A stretch of DNA of 64,000 nucleotides from Candidatus Acidiferrum typicum (lineage in GTDB: Bacteria > Acidobacteriota > Terriglobia > Acidiferrales > UBA7541). Below are positions 53,280 through 62,299 of the stretch, piece by piece. Position numbers and translations under genes: made by a program. The notes below the pieces were generated by a model. The model saw only the letters and a program-made list of their open reading frames with translations. It searched no databases and was not told where the DNA came from. The DNA lies in the NCBI GenBank assembly GCA_025463055.1, contig JAOAPV010000070.1:117535-181534 (forward strand), read 5' to 3'. Position 1 is the first letter of the stretch; the number at the start of each line of letters is the position of its first letter.

Positions 53280-54343
53280 TTTCCCCTGGATCTCTGCGAC
53301 CCGAGCCGACACGCATCGAGCCAACGTTCAGTCCGCGCCTATGGGGCTCGCGCTCGCTTGCTCCTCTCTATCCGGAAAAAACCAATCTGCCGGAGCCGCT
53401 TGGCGAAGCTTGGCTGACTGGTGTTGATTGCAAAATCGCCTCGGGACCTCTGTCGGGAAAAACGTTAGGGGATGGATGGAGCGCCATGCCTGGCGAGTGG
53501 CGCGGCACGCGGTTGAACTCCCGTAATGAGTTTCCGATTCTCGTTAAATTTATGTTTCCGCGAGAGAAGCTCTCGATTCAGGTGCACCCGGATGACACTT
53601 ACGCCGCGGCCCACGAAAAGGCCGCGGGCGGCAAGGGTAAGACAGAAATGTGGCACGCTGTCTCCTCAGAGGTTGGAGCGAGGCTGCTCTTAGGTCTAAA
53701 GCCTGGGACAGACAAGCAAAAGTTTCTGGACGCGCTGAAAGAGAACACGCTCGAAGATGTTTTCCAGTCGCATGATGTGAGGACGGGCGACACGTTTTTT
53801 GTTACTCCGGGAACTCCGCACACGATCGGCCCCGGCATGATTCTCTGCGAGGTCCAGGAATATTCGGATTTGACCTATCGCATTTACGATTACCGCCGGG
53901 TCGATGGCAACGGGCGATCCCGCGAATTACATGTCGAGAAAGCGCTCGAAGTGATGAAGTTCGGCGCCGCTGCGCCCGCAAAAATAGCCCCGCTGCATCT
54001 ACCAGGCGAGCGCGTCCATAAAACTTTGCTGGCGGCGTGTTCCTATTTTGCGACGGAGCGCTGGGAATTTCGCGCCACGGTTGAGTCCGAATCCCGCCCG
54101 GACTGCTTCGAACTGTTTGTGATCCTCGATGGAACCGGCCACATTCATTGGCAAGGGTCGCCACTTCCATACCAACCCGGCCAGTGCTGGTTCATTCCCG
54201 CATCGCTCGGCAAATTTTCCTTGCAGCCGGAGCAAAGCACCTCGCTGATTCGAACCTACGTTCCGAATCTGCCCCGCCTATATACCGAGCTACGCCAAGC
54301 CGCGATTCCGGAAACCTGGCTTGCTCAAACCATTTTTGCTTAG
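53276..54343 (+). CDS. manA: Mannose-6-phosphate isomerase, class I, non-standard start
   Basis: About 355 aa. Interconverts fructose 6-phosphate and mannose 6-phosphate with zinc. IQVHPDDTYA, GKTEMWHAVS, and EVQEYSDLTYRIYDY carry the zinc and active-site residues. The first ATG (53486) would remove the family's conserved N-terminus. The frame upstream reads EPTFSPRLWGSRSLAPLYPE, then PLSGKTLGDGW, clearly ManA. From the in-frame TGA at about 53245 to 53486 there is no ATG, GTG or TTG. A CTG at 53276, overlapping the upstream stop as CTGA and behind GAGG, or the next codon ATT, are the likely starts. First of manA-manC-phosphomutase. Confidence 0.88.
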   Translation: MISPGSLRPEPTRIEPTFSPRLWGSRSLAPLYPEKTNLPEPLGEAWLTGVDCKIASGPLSGKTLGDGWSAMPGEWRGTRLNSRNEFPILVKFMFPREKLSIQVHPDDTYAAAHEKAAGGKGKTEMWHAVSSEVGARLLLGLKPGTDKQKFLDALKENTLEDVFQSHDVRTGDTFFVTPGTPHTIGPGMILCEVQEYSDLTYRIYDYRRVDGNGRSRELHVEKALEVMKFGAAAPAKIAPLHLPGERVHKTLLAACSYFATERWEFRATVESESRPDCFELFVILDGTGHIHWQGSPLPYQPGQCWFIPASLGKFSLQPEQSTSLIRTYVPNLPRLYTELRQAAIPETWLAQTIFA

Positions 54344-54355
54344 TACAAGATACGC

Positions 54356-55468
54356 ATGGCAACCGAAGCACTGACAGTGCACGCGGTAATCCTGGCCGGC
54401 GGCCGCGGCACTCGCTTCTGGCCGCGTAGTCGCACACGCACACCCAAGCAGTTGCTCAATATCGTCGGCAGACAAACTATGTTGGAGCAGACCGTCGCGC
54501 GCCTGCGTCCCCTGATTCCCGCCGAGCGCATCTGGACGGTGACCAACGCCGAACAGGCCAGCGAAGTGAAGAAGCAGTTGCCGGCAGCCGCGCGCAAGCG
54601 CGTCCTAACCGAGCCGGTCGGACGCAACACAGCCGCAGCCATCGCTCTCGCGGCCCTGCACGTACGCCACGCCGCGGGCGGAGATGCATTGCTCGCCGTT
54701 CTTCCCGCCGATCATCACATCGCGAATCCCGAGCGCTACCGCATCATCGTGCGCGCCGCGCTGGAAGTCGCGCGCCGCAAAGGCCGCATGGTCGTCCTCG
54801 GCATTCCCCCGACCCGCCCCGAAACCGGTTTCGGCTATATCGAGCGCATGGGCGAAGCGCTTGATTCGAAAGGCTTCCCGTTTTATGCCGTGCGCCGCTT
54901 CACGGAAAAGCCGGCACTCTCCGTCGCCAAGGTCTACGCCGGCTCTGGCGACTATCACTGGAATGCCGGAATGTTTTTTTGGCGCGCATCCACATTTCTC
55001 GAAAGCCTGGATAGACATTTGCCGAAAACTTTTGCCGCGCTTGAATCGCTTGGCGAAAGCATCGGAAAAAATGGTTACGAACGCAAACTGCGCGCCATCT
55101 ATCCCAAGCTGCAAGGCATTTCGGTGGACTATGCCATTCTCGAGCCCGCGACTCGCCAACCTGGCGCACCGTCCGTTTTCGTAATCCCTGCGGAAGTCGG
55201 TTGGAGCGACATCGGGTCCTGGGCCGCCGTCTACGAGCTGCTGACGAAATATCCCGGTGACAACATTTCGCCCAGCGACGCGTACGCCCTGGATGCCGGA
55301 GGTAATCTCTTCTGGAGCAAGTCTAAATTCGTCGCGGCCATCGGGGTCAACGATCTGGTCGTAGTCGAAACTCCTGACGCGCTGCTGATTTGTCCGCGCG
55401 ACCGCGCCCAGGACGTCGGAAAAGTAGTGAAGTGGCTCGAGGAAAATCGACGCAAGGATCTGCTGTAA
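54356..55468 (+). CDS. manC: Mannose-1-phosphate guanylyltransferase
   Basis: 370 aa. Makes GDP-mannose. The nucleotide-binding signature AVILAGGRGTRFWPRSR and the following TPKQLLNIVG are diagnostic. FTEKP and NAGMFFWRA are further family motifs. It lacks the C-terminal isomerase domain seen in bifunctional enzymes; manA, 12 bp upstream, supplies that activity. Confidence 0.94.
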   Translation: MATEALTVHAVILAGGRGTRFWPRSRTRTPKQLLNIVGRQTMLEQTVARLRPLIPAERIWTVTNAEQASEVKKQLPAAARKRVLTEPVGRNTAAAIALAALHVRHAAGGDALLAVLPADHHIANPERYRIIVRAALEVARRKGRMVVLGIPPTRPETGFGYIERMGEALDSKGFPFYAVRRFTEKPALSVAKVYAGSGDYHWNAGMFFWRASTFLESLDRHLPKTFAALESLGESIGKNGYERKLRAIYPKLQGISVDYAILEPATRQPGAPSVFVIPAEVGWSDIGSWAAVYELLTKYPGDNISPSDAYALDAGGNLFWSKSKFVAAIGVNDLVVVETPDALLICPRDRAQDVGKVVKWLEENRRKDLL

Positions 55469-55521
55469 CGCGCCAATCTGGTCTGTCTGCGAAACTTCTC
55501 CTTCGCGTATACTCAAAACCC

Positions 55522-56931
55522 ATGCACTCGATTCGGTTCGGCACCGATGGCTGGCGGGCCATTATCGCGGAAGATTTCATCTTTCCGAACGCGCGAATCG
55601 TCGCGCACGCGATCGCACGCTACGTTGTGCGCGCCGAAGATGCGCGTAAAGGCATCCTCATCGGCTACGACCACCGCTTCGCGTCAGACACCATTGCCGC
55701 CGCCGTCGCCGATGCCATCAGCGCCACTGGCACTCCCGTCTGGTTAGCCGACAAGCCGTGCCCCACGCCGGCGATCTCGCTGCTGGTTCGACAGCGCAAA
55801 GCTGCCGGCGGCATCGTCATCACGGCAAGTCATAATCCCTATCAATGGAACGGCATCAAGTACAAAGCCAGCTACGGCAGCAGCGCTTTGCCTTCCATCG
55901 TGGCGCAAATTGAAAGCGAACTCGTCAAAGTTCTGAGCGAGGGAGTTCCGCCGCTCCCGTCGCGCAAAGATTTAATTCATCCGCTTGAGCCGCGCGCTCC
56001 CTACCTGGACACCATTGAAAAATTGGTCGACTGGCAACGGCTACGCGAAGCGAAGTTTCGTTTCTTGAGCGATCCCATGTACGGTTCCGCCTCCGGCTTG
56101 CTTCGCGAGCTGTTCATCCGTAACGGCGTCGCCTGCGATGAAATTCGCGGAACGCGTGACCCACGCTTTGACGGCATTCACCCCGAACCCATCGAGCCGC
56201 ATATCGAAGCCGCGCGTCAGGCCGTCCGCGCCGGAAAATACGATGCCGCATTCTGCGCCGATGGCGATGGCGACCGCATCGGCGCGATCGACCGCGACGG
56301 ATCGTTCATCAACCCACACCAAATTTTCGCGCTGCTTGTCTGGCATCTCGCGGGCACGCGCAAGCTCCCCGGCGATATCGCCAAAACGTTTTCCGTCACC
56401 AAACTGATCGACAAACTCGCAGCAAAATTCAATCGCAAGCTCCACGAAGTCCCCATCGGCTTCAAATACATTTGCGAGCTGATGCTTGAGCAAAATATTC
56501 TGATTGGCGGCGAGGAAAGCGGCGGAATCGGCACCAGCCTCTATCTTCCCGAGCGGGACGCCACCGTGTCCGCGTTGCTCCTAGCCGAACTGATGGCTTG
56601 GCACGGAAAATCGCTCGGCGAATTGCTCCGCGCGCTGCATGCCGAATTTGGCGAATACCATTACGGCCGCGTGGATCTTGATGTGAAGCCCGGCCAAAAG
56701 GAAAAGGCCATCGCGCAGTTGTCCAATGGCAAGCTGAAAAAGTTGCTCGACTGGCCGGTGACCCGCCGTGAAGACATGGACGGTATTAAAGTCTATCTCG
56801 ATGAAATTGGCTGGGTGATGGTGCGCGCTTCCGGTACGGAAAACCTTCTGCGCGTATACTCGGAGACATCCAAGCCGGAGACGACGCGGCGCGCTCTCGC
56901 CGCTGTAACCAGCCTTGTGCAGGATTTGTAG
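55522..56931 (+). CDS. Phosphoglucomutase / phosphomannomutase
   Basis: 469 aa. Ser103 in GGIVITASHNPYQWN is the phosphoserine, CADGDGDRIGAID is the metal loop, and GGEESGGIGTSLYLPERD is the sugar-binding loop. RASGTENLLRVY is the C-terminal phosphate-binding motif. With manA and manC upstream it most likely supplies mannose 1-phosphate, though a glucose 1-phosphate role is possible. The ATG at 55522 starts MHSIRFGTDGWR, the family N-terminus. Confidence 0.92.
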   Translation: MHSIRFGTDGWRAIIAEDFIFPNARIVAHAIARYVVRAEDARKGILIGYDHRFASDTIAAAVADAISATGTPVWLADKPCPTPAISLLVRQRKAAGGIVITASHNPYQWNGIKYKASYGSSALPSIVAQIESELVKVLSEGVPPLPSRKDLIHPLEPRAPYLDTIEKLVDWQRLREAKFRFLSDPMYGSASGLLRELFIRNGVACDEIRGTRDPRFDGIHPEPIEPHIEAARQAVRAGKYDAAFCADGDGDRIGAIDRDGSFINPHQIFALLVWHLAGTRKLPGDIAKTFSVTKLIDKLAAKFNRKLHEVPIGFKYICELMLEQNILIGGEESGGIGTSLYLPERDATVSALLLAELMAWHGKSLGELLRALHAEFGEYHYGRVDLDVKPGQKEKAIAQLSNGKLKKLLDWPVTRREDMDGIKVYLDEIGWVMVRASGTENLLRVYSETSKPETTRRALAAVTSLVQDL

Positions 56932-57034
56932 CGCTTCGCGCGCAAATCCATCGTGATTGCAGGTAATATCGTTAGCGAAAGGACCGTCGCCCCGGCTCGA
57001 GCCCGCCTGACCGCCCAGCAGCTCGCTCGCGCCG

Positions 57035-57928
57035 ATGACAATCCCCATGGAACGCCGCTACTACACGCTTGACGTTTTCACTACCACGCGCTTCGAAGGC
57101 AATCCGCTCGCGGTTATCACCGATGGCGATGGTCTTTCCGATGACGCTATGCTCGCCGTAGCCCGTGAGATGAATCTTTCCGAAACGGTTTTCGTGCAGA
57201 AGCCCACAGAAGACGAAGCCTTGGCGCGCCTGCGCATTTTTACAACGCGCGAAGAGCTGAAGCTCGCAGGTCACCCCGTCATCGGGACATGGTATTTGCT
57301 CGCGGAACTCGGCGTCGTGCCCGCGCAAGAAGGTGGCGTTCACGTACTCCAGCAAACAGGCGCAGGAATTCTTCCCGTAGAAATTCGTTTCAAGGACGGC
57401 CGCCCGCAACGCGTCACCATGACGCAAAAGGATGCAGCGTTTCGCCCCGCCAAGCTGAACAAGAAAGCGTTGGCAACGGCGCTCGGTTTGTCAGTAAAGG
57501 ATTTCGATCCCAAGCTCGAGCCCGAATACGTGTCCACCGGAATTTTCAATCTGATGATCCCGCTTCGCAATCGTGCAGCGCTTGGCAAAATCGTGATGAA
57601 CATGGTCGAGTTGCGCAAGGTGCTTGGGAAAAACGCCACGATGGCATACTGCTTCACCTGTGGTGACAACGGCAAGACTTTCTCGCGCGGCATGCTTCCG
57701 TGGGAGCTGTACGAAGACGCCGGGACTGGTTCAGCGGCCGGCGCCCTGGGGGCGTACCTTGTGAAGTACGGCAAGCTCTCTCCCGCCCACACGCTCAGCA
57801 TTTTGCAGGGCGAAGAAATGGGCCGGCCCTGCCACATCGAGGTGGAAGTAACGCAAAGCGGTAAGAAGCTAGTGCCGCGCGTCAGCGGCGCGGCCGTAAA
57901 GGTCTTCGAAGGCACCATTCAGATCTAG
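57035..57928 (+). CDS. PhzF family isomerase
   Basis: 297 aa of the diaminopimelate-epimerase-like fold. YTLDVFTTTRFEGNPLAV is the family N-terminus, and the catalytic Glu lies in MNLSETVFV. GHPVIGTWYLL and DAGTGSAAGALGAYLVKYG are also typical. Only phenazine producers use PhzF for phenazine; no phz partners are here, so the reaction is unknown. ATG 57047 is an alternative start. Confidence 0.88.
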   Translation: MTIPMERRYYTLDVFTTTRFEGNPLAVITDGDGLSDDAMLAVAREMNLSETVFVQKPTEDEALARLRIFTTREELKLAGHPVIGTWYLLAELGVVPAQEGGVHVLQQTGAGILPVEIRFKDGRPQRVTMTQKDAAFRPAKLNKKALATALGLSVKDFDPKLEPEYVSTGIFNLMIPLRNRAALGKIVMNMVELRKVLGKNATMAYCFTCGDNGKTFSRGMLPWELYEDAGTGSAAGALGAYLVKYGKLSPAHTLSILQGEEMGRPCHIEVEVTQSGKKLVPRVSGAAVKVFEGTIQI

Positions 57929-57949
57929 TTGCGGTTGTGTGTCCATCGG

Positions 57950-58945
57950 CTACCTCTCTGCGAGAATGCTCGTCAGCGCCGGACTCAAGTCTCGCTGCGC
58001 GAATTTATACCCTAGCTGTTCCAATCGTGAGGGCACAACGCGCTGGCTCGCCAGCAGCATAGCCTCGGCCATTTCTCCCAGCGCAAACTCTAACGCAAAC
58101 GCCGGAGCCGGCACTATCGCCGGCCGGTGCATCGCGCGTCCCAGTGCTTGCGCAAAATCCGCGTTGCGCACCGGCTGCGGCGCCACTAAATTCACGGGGC
58201 CGCTCACCGCTCTATTTTGCAGCACCTCGCGAATCACGCTTACCGCGTCCTGCAGCGCAATCCACGACACCCATTGCTGCCCCGAACCCATTCTTCCGCC
58301 AAGTCCAAATTTGAAAGGCCGCATCATCTGCGGAAGCGCGCCGCCGTGCTTCGCTAAAATAATCCCAAAGCGCAAGCGCACTACCCGCAATCCCAGCGCT
58401 TCGGCCTTCACCGCCTCCGCTTCCCACTCCTGCGCTAAGCGCGCCAGAAACTCGTCGCCCGGCTTGCTTTCCTCGGTCAGCACTTCGTCGCCGCGATTGC
58501 CGTAATATCCGATCGCCGACGCGGATACGATCGTCTTTGGCCCGTCCTCCAGTTTCTCCAGCGAGCAGACCAGCTCGCGCGTGATGTGTATGCGGCTCGA
58601 CCTCAGCACAGCTTTGCGCTCTGCGCTCCAGGTCTCATCGGCAATCGAGGCGCCGGCCAAATTCACCAAGGCGCCGGAACCTTCTACTTCTTCCTGCTCC
58701 GCGCCGAACGGCTCGCCTTCCAGGTCGCATGTATTCGGATTCCACGCGATGTCAATAATCTTTCCCGAATCGTTTTTTTGCGCTGGGCCGCCTTCTTTGG
58801 CGTTTCGTCCGCCGCTCTTCCCATTCTGTTTTTTTGCACTGCTTCCGGAGCGTTGCAGGCGAACGACCGTGTGCCCGTCGCGCACGAGCGAGTCCGTTAG
58901 CGCGGTGCCCACAAGTCCGCTCGAGCCGGCAATCACAATCTTCAT
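57950..58945 (-). CDS. TIGR01777-type epimerase-like protein
   Basis: 331 aa, extended short-chain dehydrogenase fold. NAD(P)-binding GSSGLVGTALTDSL at the N-terminus, then LVNLAGASIADETWS, and a C-terminal DUF1731-like segment (from about 270). A Gly/Lys/Asn-rich insert (around 40-65) is unusual. ATG 58945 lies behind GGAGAACGC. Members are thought to be nucleotide-sugar epimerases but reactions are unproven. Confidence 0.88.
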   Translation of the reverse strand: MKIVIAGSSGLVGTALTDSLVRDGHTVVRLQRSGSSAKKQNGKSGGRNAKEGGPAQKNDSGKIIDIAWNPNTCDLEGEPFGAEQEEVEGSGALVNLAGASIADETWSAERKAVLRSSRIHITRELVCSLEKLEDGPKTIVSASAIGYYGNRGDEVLTEESKPGDEFLARLAQEWEAEAVKAEALGLRVVRLRFGIILAKHGGALPQMMRPFKFGLGGRMGSGQQWVSWIALQDAVSVIREVLQNRAVSGPVNLVAPQPVRNADFAQALGRAMHRPAIVPAPAFALEFALGEMAEAMLLASQRVVPSRLEQLGYKFAQRDLSPALTSILAER

Positions 58946-59080
58946 GCGTTCTCCGTCATCAAGGACGCTACGCACTCCACTGGGCTGGGTCAAGTCGGGT
59001 AAACCTGTACCGGAAGTCGGCGGCGCATCCAGCGTCTTCTTCCGCTAGCCGCGCGCTAAGCGGCGGGTTACAATTCGTCT

Positions 59081-59362
59081 GTGAGCAGCGTGGCGCCATC
59101 CAGCGTAAAACCGTCCATCCGAGTGAAAGTCCTCTTCTTCGGCCGCCTCAAGGAAGCGGCTGGCGCGGCGGAAGAATTTGTCGAGCTCGCACCCGGCTCC
59201 CGCATCGAGGATTTGTTCGCCGGCTTTACCGCGCGCCGCCCCGAGCTGGCGCGATATCGCAGTTCGCTGGTTGCTTCGCGCAATCAGGAATTCGCCGCCT
59301 GGAGCACGCCACTCGATTCCGGCGATGAAATCGCCTTCCTTCCGCCGGTAAGCGGCGGCTAG
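59081..59362 (+). CDS. moaD: Molybdopterin synthase sulfur carrier MoaD
   Basis: 93 aa of the ubiquitin-like fold, starting at GTG. Ends in Gly-Gly (PPVSGG), which becomes the thiocarboxylate that gives sulfur to molybdopterin. VKVLFFGRLKEAAG is the first conserved strand. moaE follows directly, giving both subunits of the synthase. Confidence 0.92.
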   Translation: MSSVAPSSVKPSIRVKVLFFGRLKEAAGAAEEFVELAPGSRIEDLFAGFTARRPELARYRSSLVASRNQEFAAWSTPLDSGDEIAFLPPVSGG

Positions 59363-59370
59363 TTAACTTG

Positions 59371-59847
59371 ATGGCTACGCCTCCCAGTAGCGACCTGATC
59401 TTGCTTGTCCACCAAGGCATAGACGCCGACGCACTCGTTCACCACGTTCGCACCGGTGCGGACGGCGCCATCGTCACCTTCGATGGCTGCGTGCGCAATC
59501 AATCGCACGGCCGCCGCACTCTTTACCTGGACTACGAGGCCTACGAATCAATGGCCCTCGCCAAAATGGGTGAGATTGCCGCCGAGGTTCACACCAAATT
59601 CCCGATTGACCGGGTGGCAATCGCGCACCGCCTCGGCCGCTTGGAAATTGGTGAGACTAGCGTGTTTATTGCGGTCAGCGCCCCGCACCGCGCAGCCGCG
59701 TTTGAAGCCTGCCGCTACGCCATCGATACCCTCAAGCGCTCAGTGCCCATTTGGAAGAAGGAATATTTCGAGGACGGCGCTGTTTGGGCGGACGGCGAAC
59801 TTCCTCCCGTGCCTCAGGATACGCAGGCACGGAAAAGTGCATCCTAA
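59371..59847 (+). CDS. moaE: Molybdopterin synthase catalytic subunit MoaE
   Basis: 158 aa. Pairs with MoaD to convert precursor Z to molybdopterin. GAIVTFDGCVRNQSHGR and YEAYESMALAKM hold the conserved Arg and Tyr, and VPIWKKEYFEDG contains the catalytic Lys pair. It follows moaD by eight bases; a TTG immediately before the ATG is a possible alternative start. It complements the molybdate importer at 8.4-11 kb. Confidence 0.93.
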   Translation: MATPPSSDLILLVHQGIDADALVHHVRTGADGAIVTFDGCVRNQSHGRRTLYLDYEAYESMALAKMGEIAAEVHTKFPIDRVAIAHRLGRLEIGETSVFIAVSAPHRAAAFEACRYAIDTLKRSVPIWKKEYFEDGAVWADGELPPVPQDTQARKSAS

Positions 59848-59853
59848 ATAGCG

Positions 59854-60900
59854 ATGCGCGGCCCATTTTATCCAGCTAATTCAGCGCGGCTGCTTGCATT
59901 TTTGAACTCCGCAGCTTTCCTTTGTGCGTGCGTCCTCTCGGCAACCCCGGGCTTCGCGCAAGACAAGCCCAACCGGCCTCCCTGGGCTCAGAAAACGAAG
60001 GCGGCTAGCGCGGAAAAGACTCAGCCGCAGCCGGCCGACCCCGAAGATTCGCAAGACGGCGCGTCGCAGCGCGGCCGCATTCGCGTCAGCGTCAATCTCG
60101 TCAACGTGCTCGTCAGCGTCCTCGACGAACACAATCGGCCCGCCGCCGACTTGCCGCGCGAGTCATTCCAGCTTTTCGAGGAAGGCGTCGAGCAAAAGAT
60201 CGAGGTCTTCGAGTCCGAAACGCAGTTACCGCTCGACCTCGCGCTAATGATCGATGCCAGCCTCAGCGCCCACAAAGAGATCGCGTTTGAGGAGGAGGCT
60301 GCCGCGCATTTCATCCGCCAGGTATTGCGCAAGGGCGATCGCCTGTCCGTTTTCTCCGTGGATGAAGACATCACACAGCTCGCCGCGTTTTCGGATGATG
60401 TTCCTTCGCTGCAGGCCGCGGTGCACAGAATGCCGGCAGGCTCCGGCACGTCCATCTACGACGCCATTCTGCTGGCCTCGCGCACGCTCGGGCGCCGCGG
60501 AGAAGATCGCCGCCGCGTGATTATTCTGGTGACCGATGCCGGCGAGACTACCAGCCGCGCCGACTATGACGCCGCGCGAAAGGAAGCCGTGCGGTCCGGC
60601 TCGCTCCTGTACACTATCGTCATCCGCCCGGTGAAAAACGAAAGCGGCCGCAACACGGCGGGCGAGCATGCCCTGGAGACCATTACCGACACGATGGGTG
60701 GCGCCATGTTCTTCCCGGACTCTGCAAGCGAGCTTGACGGCATCTTCGACCGCATCAATCGCGAGCTGCGAACACAATACCGCCTCGGCTACTACCCCAA
60801 TCCTCGCGGCGCCGCCAACACTTATCGCGAAATCGAAGTCAAAGTCTCCGGCAAATACCAGGTTCGCCACCGCAAGTCCTACCTCACCGGTCCCCAATAG
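59854..60900 (+). CDS. Exported VWFA-related protein, acidobacterial type
   Basis: 348 aa. Signal peptide about 1-35 (ending GFAQ), a Lys/Gln/Asp-rich linker, a beta domain (VSVNLVNVLVSVLDEHNRPA, FQLFEEGVEQKIEVF) and a von Willebrand A domain. The metal-ion site D-x-S-x-S is complete at Asp134-Ser136-Ser138. This arrangement matches the VWFA-related proteins expanded in Acidobacteria. Probably periplasmic or surface-bound, role unknown. Six bases after moaE. Confidence 0.85.
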   Translation: MRGPFYPANSARLLAFLNSAAFLCACVLSATPGFAQDKPNRPPWAQKTKAASAEKTQPQPADPEDSQDGASQRGRIRVSVNLVNVLVSVLDEHNRPAADLPRESFQLFEEGVEQKIEVFESETQLPLDLALMIDASLSAHKEIAFEEEAAAHFIRQVLRKGDRLSVFSVDEDITQLAAFSDDVPSLQAAVHRMPAGSGTSIYDAILLASRTLGRRGEDRRRVIILVTDAGETTSRADYDAARKEAVRSGSLLYTIVIRPVKNESGRNTAGEHALETITDTMGGAMFFPDSASELDGIFDRINRELRTQYRLGYYPNPRGAANTYREIEVKVSGKYQVRHRKSYLTGPQ

Positions 60901-60954
60901 GCTCGCACCGCCGATGTTGTCAATAAGCTAGACTGATAGCGAGGCGTACCGGAC

Positions 60955-61192
60955 ATGCTTAAAGTCGGATTATTTGAGGCTAAGCGGAAGCTTTCAGAGT
61001 TAGTTGAGCGCGCCGGACGGGGCGAGCGAATCGGGATCACTAAGCGGGGAAGGCTGGCCGCGGTGATTGGACCAGCGCAGCAGGAGCAGGTGGACCTGAA
61101 TACTGTTTGCACGGATGGACGAAATTCGGAAGCGCTCGAAAAAACCCACAAATGTCAGTGTTAAGGACCTCATCGAAGAGGGACGGAAGTGA
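60955..61192 (+). pseudogene. Frameshifted Phd/YefM-type antitoxin
   Basis: The first 50 residues, KVGLFEAKRKLSELVERAG then GITKRGRLAAVIGP, match the Phd antitoxin DNA-binding domain. Around 61105 the frame is lost and stops at 61164. One base further over, the other frame resumes with MDEIRKRSKKPTN and VSVKDLIEEGRK, the normal antitoxin C-terminus, stopping at 61190-61192. One extra base therefore breaks the gene. The intact C-terminus, which would bind a toxin, is followed by a GTGA overlap with a toxin remnant. Confidence 0.75.
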
Positions 61193-61248
61193 GCGATTTC
61201 GTGCTGACGCAAGAAACTGTGTCGCAGCTACTGCGCTCACTTTCGTGA
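61189..61248 (+). pseudogene. Remnant of a PIN (VapC-like) toxin
   Basis: A GTG overlapping the antitoxin stop opens MSDFVL, as PIN toxins begin, but the frame ends after 19 residues and the acidic catalytic residues are absent. Only the first six residues look like the family, so the call leans on the place after the antitoxin. Confidence 0.45.
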
Positions 61249-61260
61249 CTTGATTCAGTG

Positions 61261-61686
61261 TCACTTCGGGGCAAGCGTTCTATTTCTCGAGGTGCGGAGT
61301 TGGCACTCGTCGCGGATTTTCTCGAAATTTTTGCTAATGGTTTCGAGGTCGGCGTCGGAGAGATTTTCGATTTGAATCATTTCGTTGCGCGCGCCCTTGA
61401 TGGCATGAATGATTTCGTCAAGTTTGAGGTGGATCGCCCGCGCGTCGCGATTTTGCGTGTTCTGAATCAGGAAGACGATCAAGAAGGTAATGATCGTGGT
61501 GGCGGTATTCACGACGAGCTGCCAAGTATCGGAGAAATGAAAGTAAGGGCCGCAGAGTCCCCAGAAGAGAATCACGAGGACCGCAGTCGTGAACGCCCAT
61601 TTTGAGCCAACGAGTAGTGAAGCGCGTCCCGCAAAGGTGTGAAAGCTGCCATTGCTCCGCTCCAACGCGTGATTGTTCGTCGCCAT
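61261..61686 (-). CDS. Low-affinity iron permease family protein
   Basis: 141 aa. Two hydrophobic helices, WAFTTAVLVILFWGLCGPYF and WQLVVNTATTIITFLIVFLI, followed by QNTQNRDARAIHLKLDEII, the signature of this family. The C-terminus is acidic and helical. Despite the name, transport by bacterial members has not been shown from sequence. Confidence 0.85.
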   Translation of the reverse strand: MATNNHALERSNGSFHTFAGRASLLVGSKWAFTTAVLVILFWGLCGPYFHFSDTWQLVVNTATTIITFLIVFLIQNTQNRDARAIHLKLDEIIHAIKGARNEMIQIENLSDADLETISKNFEKIRDECQLRTSRNRTLAPK

Positions 61687-61972
61687 TGGGAAAGCTCTCC
61701 TTTTTTTGGGCCGTGTATCTCGCAGATTTCTAAAGGTTTGATTCCGGCAGGGACAAAGAAGTTGGCGTGAGTAGGCTTACGCGAAGAGTAGGCCGGGCTA
61801 CGGTCGTGTTAGCGACATCGACGGCAAAATAGAGCGAAAGCCTCGATTTTCCTTGAAAAATTGGCATCCTCCTGAGGGGCAAGGCATCTAAGCGTGAAGG
61901 CCCAAAAAAGTAGCCTAGACTGGATTTGCACAAGCCTTAGGGATTTACACAGAAAACCCCTAAATTTTTTGA

Positions 61973-62009
61973 GTCAAGGGCTTGACGAATCCAGCGAACT
62001 GGGTATACT
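61973..62009 (+). promoter_or_regulatory. rRNA-type promoter with overlapping inverted repeat
   Basis: TTGACG (61982-61987) and TATACT (62004-62009) are 16 bp apart, a strong promoter. GTCAAG-GG-CTTGAC (61973-61986) is an inverted repeat covering the -35. About 290 bp upstream, to 61687, I see no gene. Confidence 0.65.
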
Positions 62010-62015
62010 TACAGA

Positions 62016-62208
62016 CGGCTCGGGGGTAGACCGAGCTATCAGGGGCATCACAGTCGGGTCGAAGGTTCTTCCCAGCGTAAGATCAAGCGAAGGCCACGAA
62101 GTAGATCCTATAGTGAGGTTCTTTACGAGCACTGGCTAGAAAACTGTCGAGCTTCGCGCAAAGCCACTTAGATGGTGGCTTAGCCCGGCGCTCGACGCCG
62201 GGTTTTTT
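62016..62208 (+). ncRNA. Structured leader / attenuator-like RNA ahead of 23S rRNA
   Basis: About 190 nt between the promoter and a strong terminator. Visible stems are GCTCGG/CCGAGC (loop GGGTAGA, about 62018-62036) and AAGCCAC/GTGGCTT (62161-62181). GTCGAGC (62146-62152) is complementary to GCTCGAC (62190-62196), which forms loop and stem of the terminator, so two exclusive folds are possible: antiterminator or terminator. It may instead be a separate small RNA. It is not recognisable as 6S, SRP, RNase P or T-box RNA. Confidence 0.5.
62184..62208 (+). terminator. Intrinsic terminator before the 23S gene
   Basis: CCCGGCG (62184-62190) and CGCCGGG (62196-62202) enclose CTCGA and are followed by six T residues. 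It would stop transcription 355 bp before the 23S start unless overridden by the alternative pairing. Confidence 0.75.
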
Positions 62209-62271
62209 ATTTTCTGGAGCAATCTGGAAAATCTCAGCGGAATGCTGAGGCCCTGACGGGATCAGGGTAAC

Positions 62272-62284
62272 TGCTCTTTGACAA
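62272..62284 (+). promoter_or_regulatory. boxA antitermination site
   Basis: TGCTCTTTGACAA matches the rRNA boxA (TGCTCTTTAACAA) at 12 of 13 positions. Just upstream are two hairpins, CTCAGC-GGAAT-GCTGAG and CCCTGA-CGGGA-TCAGGG, the latter in the place of boxB. NusB (24297) and S10 would bind here. Confidence 0.75.
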
Positions 62285-62299
62285 CAGTAAGGCTGGCAA

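Noticed and set aside
62016..62208. 6S RNA or T-box riboswitch ahead of 23S
   Set aside because: The long interrupted 6S helix is not visible, and the T-box antiterminator sequence is absent.
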